From Hymenobacter duratus (lineage in GTDB: Bacteria; Bacteroidota; Bacteroidia; Cytophagales; Hymenobacteraceae), in the NCBI RefSeq assembly GCF_014698995.1, contig NZ_JACWZZ010000005.1, positions 40,597 through 104,596 on the forward strand: a DNA stretch of 64,000 nucleotides. The letters run 5' to 3'. Shown piece by piece: positions 16,926-24,531 of this stretch (the stretch's first letter is position 1; each line of letters begins with the position of its first letter). Made by a program: the position numbers and the translations under genes. The notes beneath the pieces were generated by a model. The model was not told where the DNA came from and did not search any database. It saw nothing but the letters and a program-made list of their open reading frames with translations.

Positions 16926-16944
16926 ACATAACAATGAGAATGGT

Positions 16945-17496
16945 TTACCGGGTTGTGACCACCACTACGCCGGTGCGGCCTTTTGCCCCATACTGCTTCT
17001 CGGCTTCAGCCCCTTTGTAAACGCGCATATCCTTGATGCGCGCCGGCGGAATTTTCTTGAGCTCCGCCTCTGTGGTTTCTTTCCCATCTACCAGGATGTA
17101 GGCGGTGGCCAGATCCATTTTCTGGGTGGGCGTCACTTCTTCCACCCGCTTGTTGAAGGCCTGGACGGCAGCCGCGTCTTGGTTTTTCCTGGAAGTAATG
17201 ATAATGGCACTGGTGGGCGCTCCATCTCCTAGCAATTTTCGCACTGCCTCGCCCTTCAACACATGCATGTTGACAATGGCGCCCTTCTCGCTCTCCAGCT
17301 TTTTCGCGTCAGCAGCCGTAGCAGGCAGTCCATCAATATAGTAGGCCGCCTCCGGCAGTTCCATCTGGCTTGGTGCCGGAGCAGCAGTCTGAGCGGTGGC
17401 AGTACCAGCAGCGCCTAAGGCCAGCCCTAGCGCAAGCGGAGCCAGGAGCAAGCGGCGGCGCAGCGCGTAGGCCGCAGGAAGGAAGTTAGTTGTCAT
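16945..17496 (-). CDS. Exported protein with two TonB-plug-like modules
   Basis: 183 residues. The signal peptide is RRRLLLAPLALGLALGAAG to about residue 36. Two similar modules follow: YYIDGLPATAADAKKLESEK...MHVLKGEAVRKLLGDGAPTS and YILVDGKETTEAELKKIP...MRVYKGAEAEKQYGAKGRTG, each ending in a hydrophobic strand (AIIITSR, VVVVTTR). The pattern (DG...VxKGxxAxxxxG...GVVVVTT) is that of TonB-receptor plug fragments often encoded beside BlaI/M56 operons in Bacteroidota. It is 62 bp downstream of the M56 gene, which carries the same module at its own C-terminus. Confidence 0.78.
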   Translation of the reverse strand: MTTNFLPAAYALRRRLLLAPLALGLALGAAGTATAQTAAPAPSQMELPEAAYYIDGLPATAADAKKLESEKGAIVNMHVLKGEAVRKLLGDGAPTSAIIITSRKNQDAAAVQAFNKRVEEVTPTQKMDLATAYILVDGKETTEAELKKIPPARIKDMRVYKGAEAEKQYGAKGRTGVVVVTTR

Positions 17497-17558
17497 AACG
17501 GTCTTATATTAAAAGTGAGAAAACAGAAAGTGGGATATAGCGCGGCTCCGGCCGTAGG

Positions 17559-18884
17559 CTACTGAGTAAGTGCGTGGCCCTGCTCATCGAACAGCATGGA
17601 CAGTGGCCGGCGGCCTTTGGCTATTTCGGCGCGGTAGCGCACCGGCTGGCCCTGGGTAGTTACTTTCCACACGCCGGTAAGCCGGTGGCCCGGATAGGTT
17701 TTCACGATGTACGCCAGCGCCTCTGCCGACAGGTAGCTCATGTCCACCGGTTGCTCATGAGGCAGGCGGGCGGCCAATGCCTCCGCTTCCGGCGAAGAGG
17801 CTCCTGCCAGCGTGGTAACCACTACAACGGGTTGGGTAGTACCGGCAAAAGCGCGCGCCGCGTCGGCTCCTTTCAGCACGGCTACGCCGGCTATGGTTTT
17901 GGTGTCCAGCCGCTGTATGTCGGCCAAAGGCACCTGTTTTCCGTCCAGATAGAACACAGCATTGGTGGGCAACCCTAGCGGGGCCGCCGGAGCGACTTTA
18001 GCCGCCGAAGTACTGACCGGCACAGCAGACGGCAGGGCCAGGAGTAGCGCAAACGCTACCGGCAGGGCCAGAAAATACCGCAGGGCTTGAAGGCGCTTAG
18101 ACTTCGGCTGGTTCATCATAGCAATGCGGTGTTTAAGGGGCAGAAAGGAGAAGGAAGAGGCAAGCGGCGGCCCCGGCAACAAACTACTCACACGCAACAG
18201 GCTGTACTGGTAAGCTTTGCGAGGCAGCTGGTCCGATTCCAGCACCACGGCATCCGTCAGAAACTCGAGGTTGCGCTGCACCAGTTCCGGCAGCCGCAAT
18301 GCCGCCGGATTAAACCAGCACAGGACTCTGAGAAGATGCGCCAGCAGTACGTCCAGGGTGTGGACCTGCCGGGCATGCACCTGCTCGTGCAACAGCACAG
18401 CGTGTAGGTCAGCGGCGGTGTGGGCCCCTGCTCCGATATAGATGTCGGGGCCAAAAGTGAAGGGACTGGCCACAACGGCCAGCTGCCGATACGCAATGCC
18501 GTGGGCGCTACCGGGAATGGAAGTGTTGCGCAGCCGCAACAGAGCCGCCAGCCGCAGCAACAGCTGCCCGGCCAGCACCGCTACTCCTAGGCTATAGAGC
18601 ACTGGCACAGCCTGTAACAACCACTCCGGCGACGCTGCGGCCACCGTGGCTACCGGTGTAGCGGCCCCTTCGTACACCACCACGGCCCAAGGCTGAGCCA
18701 GAGCCGTAGCGTTCCAATAGCTCAGTTTCAGAAGCGGACACATAGCCGCGAAAATCATTGCACACAGTAGATACAACCTGTTCAGGAAATGAAAGGTGAG
18801 GCTACGCAACAGGCCGTAGTAAAGTCCCAATAGCACCAGCAGTGCTAGGTTGGCTTTCAGCATATACAGCAGCAGTGGAGTCAT
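17559..18884 (-). CDS. M56 (BlaR1-like) membrane metallopeptidase with plug-like C-terminus
   Basis: 441 residues. Membrane segments occupy about 1-30, 37-55, 90-118 and 275-295. The zinc-peptidase motif LLHEQVHARQ gives HExxH at 166-170, with CWFNPAALRL downstream, as in BlaR1/MecR1. The periplasmic C-terminus contains a plug-like module (VFYLDGKQVPLADIQRLDTK, VLKGADAARAFAG, VVVVTTLAG) and a final domain with YLSAEALAYIVKTYPG. The family senses envelope signals and cleaves its partner BlaI repressor. Its ATG overlaps the blaI stop by 4 bp, so translation is probably coupled. Confidence 0.88.
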   Translation of the reverse strand: MTPLLLYMLKANLALLVLLGLYYGLLRSLTFHFLNRLYLLCAMIFAAMCPLLKLSYWNATALAQPWAVVVYEGAATPVATVAAASPEWLLQAVPVLYSLGVAVLAGQLLLRLAALLRLRNTSIPGSAHGIAYRQLAVVASPFTFGPDIYIGAGAHTAADLHAVLLHEQVHARQVHTLDVLLAHLLRVLCWFNPAALRLPELVQRNLEFLTDAVVLESDQLPRKAYQYSLLRVSSLLPGPPLASSFSFLPLKHRIAMMNQPKSKRLQALRYFLALPVAFALLLALPSAVPVSTSAAKVAPAAPLGLPTNAVFYLDGKQVPLADIQRLDTKTIAGVAVLKGADAARAFAGTTQPVVVVTTLAGASSPEAEALAARLPHEQPVDMSYLSAEALAYIVKTYPGHRLTGVWKVTTQGQPVRYRAEIAKGRRPLSMLFDEQGHALTQ

Positions 18885-19249
18885 GGCCGGGACTTACGGT
18901 TTTCAATCATGTCGATGATGTCTTGCAGTTCCTCGGGGCTGATTTTCTGCTCCTGCGCAAAGAACGAAACCAGCTCTTTGTAGGAATTGCGGAAATAGTC
19001 GCCGACGAAATTGCCCAGGAACCGCCGCCGGTATTCCTCTGCCGTCACTACCGGAACAAAACGGTAGGTGTTGCCGAGCTTGCGGCTGCTTACATAGCCT
19101 TTGCGTTCCAGATTGCGGACAGTGGAGGCCAGCGTCGTGTAGGGAGGCCGGGGTTCAGGCAGCCGTTCCAGCACGTCTTTGATGAAGCCGCCGCCCAACT
19201 CCCAAAAGCCACGCATGGCTTCCTCCTCAGATTGCGTTAATCGTTCCAT
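18881..19249 (-). CDS. BlaI/MecI/CopY-family transcriptional repressor
   Basis: 122 residues from the ATG at 19249. The winged-helix domain is residues 1-75: MERLTQSEEEAMRGFWELGG, RPPYTTLASTVRNLERKGYV and KLGNTYRFVPVVTAEEY. The C-terminal part (FVGDYFRNSYKELVSFFAQE) is the dimerisation and cleavage region. It represses its own operon until the co-encoded M56 protease is activated. A perfect dyad at 19267-19282, in the promoter region, is the likely operator. The upstream ATG at 19441 was rejected because it would put the operator inside the gene. Confidence 0.9.
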   Translation of the reverse strand: MERLTQSEEEAMRGFWELGGGFIKDVLERLPEPRPPYTTLASTVRNLERKGYVSSRKLGNTYRFVPVVTAEEYRRRFLGNFVGDYFRNSYKELVSFFAQEQKISPEELQDIIDMIENRKSRP

Positions 19250-19266
19250 AATTCCTTTACGATTAT

Positions 19267-19292
19267 TTCGTAATTCTACGAATGTTTCGTAA
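19267..19292 (-). promoter_or_regulatory. Predicted BlaI operator
   Basis: TTCGTA-ATTC-TACGAA (19267-19282) is a perfect 6-bp dyad with a 4-bp spacer, followed by a further half-site TTTCGTAA at 19285-19292. It lies 18 bp before the blaI start codon, where an autorepressor would bind. Confidence 0.65.
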
Positions 19293-19334
19293 TGACTGAT
19301 ATGCAATTCATTAGAATAATTTTCAGGTAAAATC

Positions 19335-19368
19335 AAAAAAGGCTCTGGCGTGACGCCAGAGCCTTTTT
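19335..19368. terminator. Intrinsic terminator of the old yellow enzyme gene
   Basis: A 10-bp GC-rich stem (GGCTCTGGCG/CGCCAGAGCC) with a TGA loop is flanked by A6 and T5, so it can work in both directions. It lies 124 bp after the stop at 19492 on the minus strand. Confidence 0.75.
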
Positions 19369-19491
19369 GGTACCCGACAATTTTTACTGGAATCTGTGCA
19401 CAGGCAACGCAAAGGACGGCCTCTGCGAAGCATTCCCCCACACGTTGCTCTTTTCTTAGAACGAATCCTCAGTAAGTCTAGCCCAACGTTG

Positions 19492-20559
19492 CTAGCGGGG
19501 GCGGGCCCGCAGATACTGGTCGGGCCAGGTGATGGAAGCTCCCAGCTCGTGGGCCGCATGGAGCGGAAAGTACGGGTCGCGCAGCGCTTCACGCGCCAGT
19601 AATACCAGGTCGGCCTGGCCGGAGGAAATGATGGCCTCCGCCTGCTGCGCACTGGTGATAAGGCCCACGGCGCCGGTGGGCAGCCCGGTTTCGCGCCGCA
19701 CCTGCTCGGCAAACTGCACCTGGTAGCCCGGCCCAACGGGAATGGGCGCTACGGCCACGTTGCCACCTGTAGAGCAGTCCAACAGATCCACGCCTTTGCC
19801 TTTCAGAATAGCCGCCAGCGCTACCGTATCCGCAGCGGTCCAGCCACCATCTACCCAGTCGGTGGCCGACACGCGCACCAGCAGCGGCAACTGCGCCGGC
19901 AGCACGGCGCGGGTGGCTTCTACTACTTCCAGCAGCAGCCGGATCCGGTTTTCGAAAGAGCCGCCGTACGCGTCGGTGCGGTGGTTGCTCAGCGGCGAAA
20001 AGAACTCGTGGAGCAGGTAGCCGTGGGCCGCGTGCAGTTCTATTACTTCGTAGCCGGCTTCCAGCGCCCGCAGCGTAGCCGCCCTAAAATCGGCCACTAC
20101 CTGCCGGATTTCGTCCAGGCTCAACGCATGCGGCACAGGTTCCTCAGGAGTGAAGGGCGTGGCGCTGGGCGCTACGGTCGTCCAGCCGCCGGCTTCGGCG
20201 GGCACCACCTGGTTGCCCTTCCAGGGGCTGGAATGGCTGGCTTTGCGGCCGGCGTGAGCCAGCTGAATGCCGGCTACGGCACCCTGCGCCTTGATAAAAT
20301 CGGTAATACGACGCAGGAATGGCACGTGTTCCGGCTTCCAGATACCCAGGTCGTCGGGGGTGATGCGGCCTTCCGGGGCTACAGCCGTAGCTTCCTGAAG
20401 GATGAGGCCGGCGCCCCCTACCGCCCGGCTACCCAGATGCACCAGATGCCAGTCGTTGGCGAAGCCATCCTGGGCACTGTACATGCACATCGGCGAAATG
20501 GCAATCCGGTTGCGAAGGGTAATGCCGCGCAGCGTAAGCGGCGAAAATAGCTGTGACAT
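19492..20559 (-). CDS. NADPH:flavin oxidoreductase, old yellow enzyme (YqjM-like)
   Basis: 355 residues, a single TIM barrel that binds FMN and reduces activated alkenes (enones, quinones) with NAD(P)H. Motifs are ISPMCMYSAQDGFANDWH (the YqjM-class Cys and Tyr), IQLAHAGRKASHSSPW (the His pair that binds substrate carbonyl), HAAHGYLLHEFFSPLSNHRT and a phosphate-binding GLITSAQQAEAII. Length and motifs fit the thermophilic-like OYE subclass. It is divergent from the pirin gene across a 225-bp gap, a pairing that suggests redox or electrophile stress. Confidence 0.92.
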   Translation of the reverse strand: MSQLFSPLTLRGITLRNRIAISPMCMYSAQDGFANDWHLVHLGSRAVGGAGLILQEATAVAPEGRITPDDLGIWKPEHVPFLRRITDFIKAQGAVAGIQLAHAGRKASHSSPWKGNQVVPAEAGGWTTVAPSATPFTPEEPVPHALSLDEIRQVVADFRAATLRALEAGYEVIELHAAHGYLLHEFFSPLSNHRTDAYGGSFENRIRLLLEVVEATRAVLPAQLPLLVRVSATDWVDGGWTAADTVALAAILKGKGVDLLDCSTGGNVAVAPIPVGPGYQVQFAEQVRRETGLPTGAVGLITSAQQAEAIISSGQADLVLLAREALRDPYFPLHAAHELGASITWPDQYLRARPR

Positions 20560-20784
20560 ACAAAGAAGTTGTTCGATACAGAAGCGAATAACTCCTGTAG
20601 CGGGCCGGGGGTTTTCGGGGTGCCATTCTGGCCGGGTAGCAGGGCACCGGAATTGGCCGGCCTTGAAACCGCATTAGCAGCAGCGGAATAGTGGGCTTTA
20701 TAAAACCGGCCCACAGACCAAACATGTAGCCGCGTTTTGGGTACTTGTCTGCAGGATATTTCCTCTTTCCTCAAGTTCCGCATT

Positions 20785-21639
20785 ATGCGCACCATCAAGC
20801 AACAGCACCGCGCCATCAGCGCCCCCATCGACGACCTGGTAACCTACCGCGCCCTGCCTACCCGGGCAGTTGAGCACCTCGACCCGTTTCTGTTTCTGAA
20901 CCACCATGGCCCGCAGGTATATCCGGCCCCCAACCGTGGCCTGCCTTTCGGCCCGCATCCGCACCGCGGCTTCGAAACCGTGACCTTTATTCTGGACGGC
21001 GACATTATGCACCAGGATTCAGGCGGGCACCAGAGCGTTATCGGGCCGGGTGGCATTCAATGGATGACTGCCGGCAGTGGCCTAATTCACTCTGAAATAT
21101 CCTCCGACGAGTTCAAGCGCACGGGTGGGCCGCTGGAGATTTTGCAGCTCTGGGTGAACCTGCCAGCCAAAGACAAGATGACAGCGCCGCGCTATGTGGG
21201 CCTGCAGGAGTCCGAAATTCCAGCCATTTCGCTCGATGAGGGCCGCGTGACAGTGCATGCCGTATCGGGCGAATGGGCCGGCACGGCTGGGGCGGTGCAG
21301 CCCCTGGCCGATGTGCAACTGGCTACCATCAATTTTGAGGCGGGTGGCAAGCTGCAACTTCGTATTCCGGCCGAGCGGACGGTTTTCTTTTACACCATTC
21401 GGGGGAAGCTGCGCGTGAATGGGCAGGAAACTGAGGCGCGCCAGCTGCTAGAGTTCAACTATGATGGTGAGGAGCTGCAGGTAGAAGCCCTCACGGATGC
21501 CGTGCTGCTGCTGGGCCACGCCGCGCCGTTTCAGGAGCCTATTGTCGCCTACGGGCCGTTTGTGATGAACACGGAGGCAGAAATCCGGCAGGCGTATCAG
21601 GACTACCAGGCAGGAAAGTTTGGGGTCTGGAAGGACTAG
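20785..21639 (+). CDS. Pirin family protein
   Basis: 284 residues, two cupin domains. The metal site is in the N-terminal cupin: FGPHPHRGFETVTFILDGD, then HQDS and HSE (GLIHSEISSDEF). The C-terminal cupin holds VFFYTIRGKLRVNGQE. Bacterial pirins include quercetin 2,3-dioxygenases and redox-linked regulators; which applies here is not shown. The ATG at 20785 (MRTIKQQHRA) fits the family start better than an in-frame ATG 48 bases upstream. Ends in TAG. Confidence 0.9.
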   Translation: MRTIKQQHRAISAPIDDLVTYRALPTRAVEHLDPFLFLNHHGPQVYPAPNRGLPFGPHPHRGFETVTFILDGDIMHQDSGGHQSVIGPGGIQWMTAGSGLIHSEISSDEFKRTGGPLEILQLWVNLPAKDKMTAPRYVGLQESEIPAISLDEGRVTVHAVSGEWAGTAGAVQPLADVQLATINFEAGGKLQLRIPAERTVFFYTIRGKLRVNGQETEARQLLEFNYDGEELQVEALTDAVLLLGHAAPFQEPIVAYGPFVMNTEAEIRQAYQDYQAGKFGVWKD

Positions 21640-21771
21640 TCCGACATCCGGGAATCGACCTGTCTGGTAGCTGCCGAAAAGTAGGCGAGCTACTATAAAG
21701 TAATTCGGACAGGTAGCCGTCTGCCCGGCTACGCTGCGGCCCGGCTACCACTGCGTACCCGTTCCCAAAAA

Positions 21772-21818
21772 TTGTCCGCCCTCTTTTAAATGCGTACATT
21801 TGCAACCAAATCAGTTAC
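21772..21818 (+). promoter_or_regulatory. Rrf2 gene promoter and overlapping operator
   Basis: TTG at 21772-21774 and TACATTTG at 21795-21802, spaced 20 bp, match the Bacteroidota -33/-7 promoter. GCAACCAAATCAGTTAC (21802-21818) overlaps the last base of the -7 box and lies over the start site. Nearly the same 17-mer is repeated after the gene at 22307. Autorepression by the encoded Rrf2 protein is the simplest reading. Confidence 0.65.
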
Positions 21819-21827
21819 ACTTATTGC

Positions 21828-22286
21828 ATGAACACCCGTTTCGCGGTTGCCACCCACATTCTCGCCTATCTGGCTCACGCTGAGGGTCAGCCGGTATCAT
21901 CGGAGGTACTGGCCAGCAGTGCGGGCACGCATCCGGTGGTGGTGCGCCGCCTGATGGGTACGCTCCGCAGCGCCGGCCTTGTGCGCACCCAGCTGGGGGC
22001 CGGCGGCGGCGCCCTGCTGGCCCGGCCCGCCGCCGGCATTTCGCTGCTGGATGTGTTCAGGGCAATGCGGGAGCAGAAGCCCGACCTGTTTGCGGTGGGC
22101 AGCACCAACCCCAACTCGCACTGCGACCTAGGCCGTGTGATGCAGCATACCCTCGAAGACCTGCTGGGCAGCGCCGAAAAGGCCATGCACCAGGCGCTGG
22201 CGGCCGTGTCGCTGGAGCAGGTGATGCAGGATCTAGCCGCCCGCCTGCCCACCGACTGTGGCTGCTCCGGCACGGCGGCAGCATAA
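21828..22286 (+). CDS. Rrf2-family transcriptional regulator (YwnA-like)
   Basis: 152 residues. The winged helix is at residues 1-70 (TRFAVATHILAYLAH, THPVVVRRLMGTLRSAGLV, GAGGGALLARPAAGISLLDV). The C-terminal part has two Cys regions, HCDLGRV and DCGCSG at the very end, but not the three-Cys iron-sulfur cluster of IscR. Members of this branch sense electrophiles or thiol stress. The gene is flanked by two copies of a 17-bp dyad, which suggests it controls both itself and the next gene. Confidence 0.88.
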   Translation: MNTRFAVATHILAYLAHAEGQPVSSEVLASSAGTHPVVVRRLMGTLRSAGLVRTQLGAGGGALLARPAAGISLLDVFRAMREQKPDLFAVGSTNPNSHCDLGRVMQHTLEDLLGSAEKAMHQALAAVSLEQVMQDLAARLPTDCGCSGTAAA

Positions 22287-22306
22287 GCTTTTATTTGTTG
22301 CTAAAT

Positions 22307-22323
22307 GTAACCAAGTCAGTTAC
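22307..22323. promoter_or_regulatory. Second Rrf2-type operator
   Basis: GTAACCAAGTCAGTTAC has perfect 5-bp arms (GTAAC/GTTAC) around 7 bp and differs from the site at 21802 at two positions. It lies 21 bp after the rrf2 stop and 89 bp before the adaptor gene at 22412, so that gene is a likely target. Confidence 0.6.
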
Positions 22324-22411
22324 CTACTCTTTCTCAGGCACTACCCTCGTGCACACCCAAACACTTGTCGCGCATCTGCTCAGGGTCCGGCTGCGCTGAC
22401 TACCTCCTTGT

Positions 22412-22999
22412 ATGAAAAAGCTCATTAGGACGACACTTGTCGTTCTGCTGGGAGCCACCGGAAGCATTGCCTTGTTGCGCAGTGCCCTGCCCGAGGCCAC
22501 CCAGGATACTCTTCCCGCTACTATCACCGCTTACCTCGCGCCGCCTACTGAAGCCCCTCTACCTTCTGCCGTTTCCGGCACGGCCGTATCCGCCAACGTA
22601 GCGGGCCGGGTCTGGGAAGTGTACTTTTCAGCGGGCCAGCGCGTGCGCAAAGGCCAGGTGCTGGTGAAAGTGACAGAAAAGCTCCGCACCACCGAACAGC
22701 ACCGGCTTCAGCTATTGCTGGCGCAGCAGCAGCAGGCCTATAACGCCCTGGCCGCTCAGCGTCCGGCGGCTTTAGCCAACACCCTGGCCACCGCGCAAGA
22801 CCTGGTGTCCGAAACGCAGAAGAAGCTGGCAGAAACCCCGGCCCAGCTAAGCTTTCTGTTCGTGACGGCTCCTCAGGATGGCATTGTGGCAACCCGCACA
22901 GTTGCTCCCGGCGACTATCTGGCCCCCACAACTATTGTAGCCACACTGGCCGCCCCGCCGGCCGACGATACCACCCTGCTGCTTTCCAGTATCGACTAG
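22412..22999 (+). CDS. Short HlyD/RND-type periplasmic adaptor-like protein
   Basis: 195 residues. An N-terminal membrane or signal segment (RTTLVVLLGATGSIALL) is followed by a biotinyl-lipoyl-like hairpin (VSANVAGRVWEVYFSAGQRV, KGQVLVKV), a short coiled coil (RLQLLLAQQQQAYNALAAQR...) and the returning lipoyl half (VTAPQDGIVATRTVAPGDYL). This is the core of a membrane-fusion protein but lacks the usual beta-barrel and membrane-proximal domains (typical adaptors have 350-450 residues), and no pump gene follows. It may be a true mini-adaptor or a remnant. Probably controlled by the Rrf2 site upstream. Confidence 0.7.
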   Translation: MKKLIRTTLVVLLGATGSIALLRSALPEATQDTLPATITAYLAPPTEAPLPSAVSGTAVSANVAGRVWEVYFSAGQRVRKGQVLVKVTEKLRTTEQHRLQLLLAQQQQAYNALAAQRPAALANTLATAQDLVSETQKKLAETPAQLSFLFVTAPQDGIVATRTVAPGDYLAPTTIVATLAAPPADDTTLLLSSID

Positions 23000-23032
23000 G
23001 CTACTATTCACACCCGTTTTTCCCCTGACTCT

Positions 23033-23284
23033 ATGGAACATCTGATTAAGTATCAGGTGGAACGGATGCTCCGCCGCAAACGCCGCAACTCCGACCTCCT
23101 CCTTCAACCCACCACCCGCCTTATACACGACATCGGGCTTGACTCCATCGACCTGATAGAGTTGACGATGAACCTGGAGTACCGGTTCCATATTGTGATT
23201 CCCGATGCCGAGCTGGAGCAACTGCGTACTGTGCAGGACGTGCTGGACTGCGTTGACACACACCTTGCTGCCAACCACACCTGA
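23033..23284 (+). CDS. Acyl carrier protein
   Basis: 83 residues, a four-helix ACP. The phosphopantetheine attachment serine is Ser38 in IGLDSIDLIELTMNLE, and helix 3 has VIPDAELEQLRTVQDVLD. The N-terminus is more basic (RMLRRKRRNS) than the housekeeping AcpP, so this is probably a dedicated carrier. No synthase or acyltransferase lies next to it. It starts 33 bp after the adaptor gene, so the two may be co-transcribed. Confidence 0.85.
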   Translation: MEHLIKYQVERMLRRKRRNSDLLLQPTTRLIHDIGLDSIDLIELTMNLEYRFHIVIPDAELEQLRTVQDVLDCVDTHLAANHT

Positions 23285-23298
23285 TAATCGGCTGATAC

Positions 23299-23331
23299 CA
23301 GGCCCTACTACCCGCTCCGTAGCAGGGCCTG
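23299..23331 (+). terminator. Hairpin after the acyl carrier gene
   Basis: CAGGCCCTACTAC pairs imperfectly with GTAGCAGGGCCTG around a short loop, 15 bp past the ACP stop. The T-tract is weak (TTGCTGT). Confidence 0.55.
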
Positions 23332-23536
23332 TTGCTGTATCACCCGCCTAGATTATGGGTGGCTGCGGGGCTCGATTGCACTGCGCGCAGAAGCCGTATT
23401 TAAGTAGCATTTTTCTCGCTTACAGGCAGTTGCCTTTATTCCCTGTTCTGTTCTGCGAACCTGGGCCACAGGTTGCGGAGTAGTAATGCGGCTCAACCTT
23501 CCGTATCTTGCGCCTTCCATTGCCTGCCCTGCTTCC

Positions 23537-23983
23537 ATGGTTGTTTTTTCAGGAGAAGTACACCACATACTGACGGAAGCCGGCTGGCACCCCGGCCGGG
23601 CCGTAGCCACGCAGGCCTACCAGCAGGCGGCCCACGCCGTGCAAATGCCCTGGCTGCCGACGGCAGCCGCTTTTCTCGGCGAGTTTGGAGGCCTGCACTG
23701 CTACTTTGCCCGGCAAGACCACAGCATTGCCTCAGTGCAGTTTGAGGTGCAGCAGGCGGCCACCGTACTTGATCTGCAGCGCCTGCGCAGCGACTATGTC
23801 CCGCGCGTGCCTGGGGGCGAACTCAGCATCATCGGCCAAGCCTATACCGATCCGCTTTGTTTGCTGGTGGCTTCTAATGGGGCTTTTTACGGTGCCTGCG
23901 AAGAAGGCCTGTACTACATTGGCGCTACGGTAGCCGAAGCACTGGAGGCCATTGTGATGGACCTACCGTTTCAGGAAGTCTGA
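23537..23983 (+). CDS. SUKH-3 family immunity-like protein
   Basis: 148 residues from the ATG at 23537. The pattern fits SUKH-3: an opening helix with LTEAGWHPGRAVAT, FLGEFGGLHCYFARQD, a polar beta region, SIIGQAYTDPLCLLVASNGA and YYIGATVAEALEAIV. SUKH proteins usually give immunity to polymorphic or contact-dependent toxins. No toxin gene is adjacent, so it is an orphan here or neutralises a toxin delivered by other cells. An in-frame ATG at 23486 would add 17 residues outside the fold. Confidence 0.72.
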   Translation: MVVFSGEVHHILTEAGWHPGRAVATQAYQQAAHAVQMPWLPTAAAFLGEFGGLHCYFARQDHSIASVQFEVQQAATVLDLQRLRSDYVPRVPGGELSIIGQAYTDPLCLLVASNGAFYGACEEGLYYIGATVAEALEAIVMDLPFQEV

Positions 23984-23993
23984 GTAGTTCTTC

Positions 23994-24422
23994 TCAGCTG
24001 GCAGGAGCCAGGCTCTGTTGCAACTGCAGCCATTCTATGGCCAAGCGCTCATCAATGAACCGGTCTGAGATAAAGGGTTTATCCTTGAAGTAGCTCGCCG
24101 GCGGAAAGGCCGCATCGGCGGCGGCGTTGCGCAGGTGCACGGGCGGCAGCAGATAGGCCAGCGCCGTGGTGCCGCCCAACAGCCCCTGCAGGCGCGGCAG
24201 AAACTCCTGGGTCATCCACTGGGCTCCTTCCTCGTCGGTGTTGTTGCGGCGGCGGGTATCCAGCAGCCACTGGCGGCACCTGTGCTCCACCGCTGCCTGC
24301 AGCAGCAGCTCGTAGCCCTGCTGCATTTCAGCCAGTGTCACTACGCGCATCCACCGGCCCACCAGCACGTGTAAGTCAGCTCGATAAGACAGCAATAGAA
24401 ATTCGGCGGCAGGTGCAGGCAT
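23994..24422 (-). CDS. STAS/SpoIIAA-like paralogue 3
   Basis: 142 residues. Matches paralogues 1 and 2: FLLLSYRADLHVLVGRWMR, RQWLLDTRRRNNTDEEG, WMTQEFLPRLQGLLGG, ALAYLLPPVHL and RFIDERLAIEWLQLQ. The conserved W-L-(I/L)-D-x-R-R-R and EF(Y/L)P elements suggest a STAS-like fold, as in stress-response partner-switch proteins. It is convergent with the SUKH gene, with the stops 10 bp apart. Confidence 0.68.
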   Translation of the reverse strand: MPAPAAEFLLLSYRADLHVLVGRWMRVVTLAEMQQGYELLLQAAVEHRCRQWLLDTRRRNNTDEEGAQWMTQEFLPRLQGLLGGTTALAYLLPPVHLRNAAADAAFPPASYFKDKPFISDRFIDERLAIEWLQLQQSLAPAS

Positions 24423-24531
24423 GGAATAAGCAGAACGGGAAGTGCAAAGCTACGGGCCCGGCCTGCCATCTGCTACACGGCAGCCAGGTATTTCCGCCGC
24501 TCCCATAGCCAGCGAACCGTATATTTCGCCC

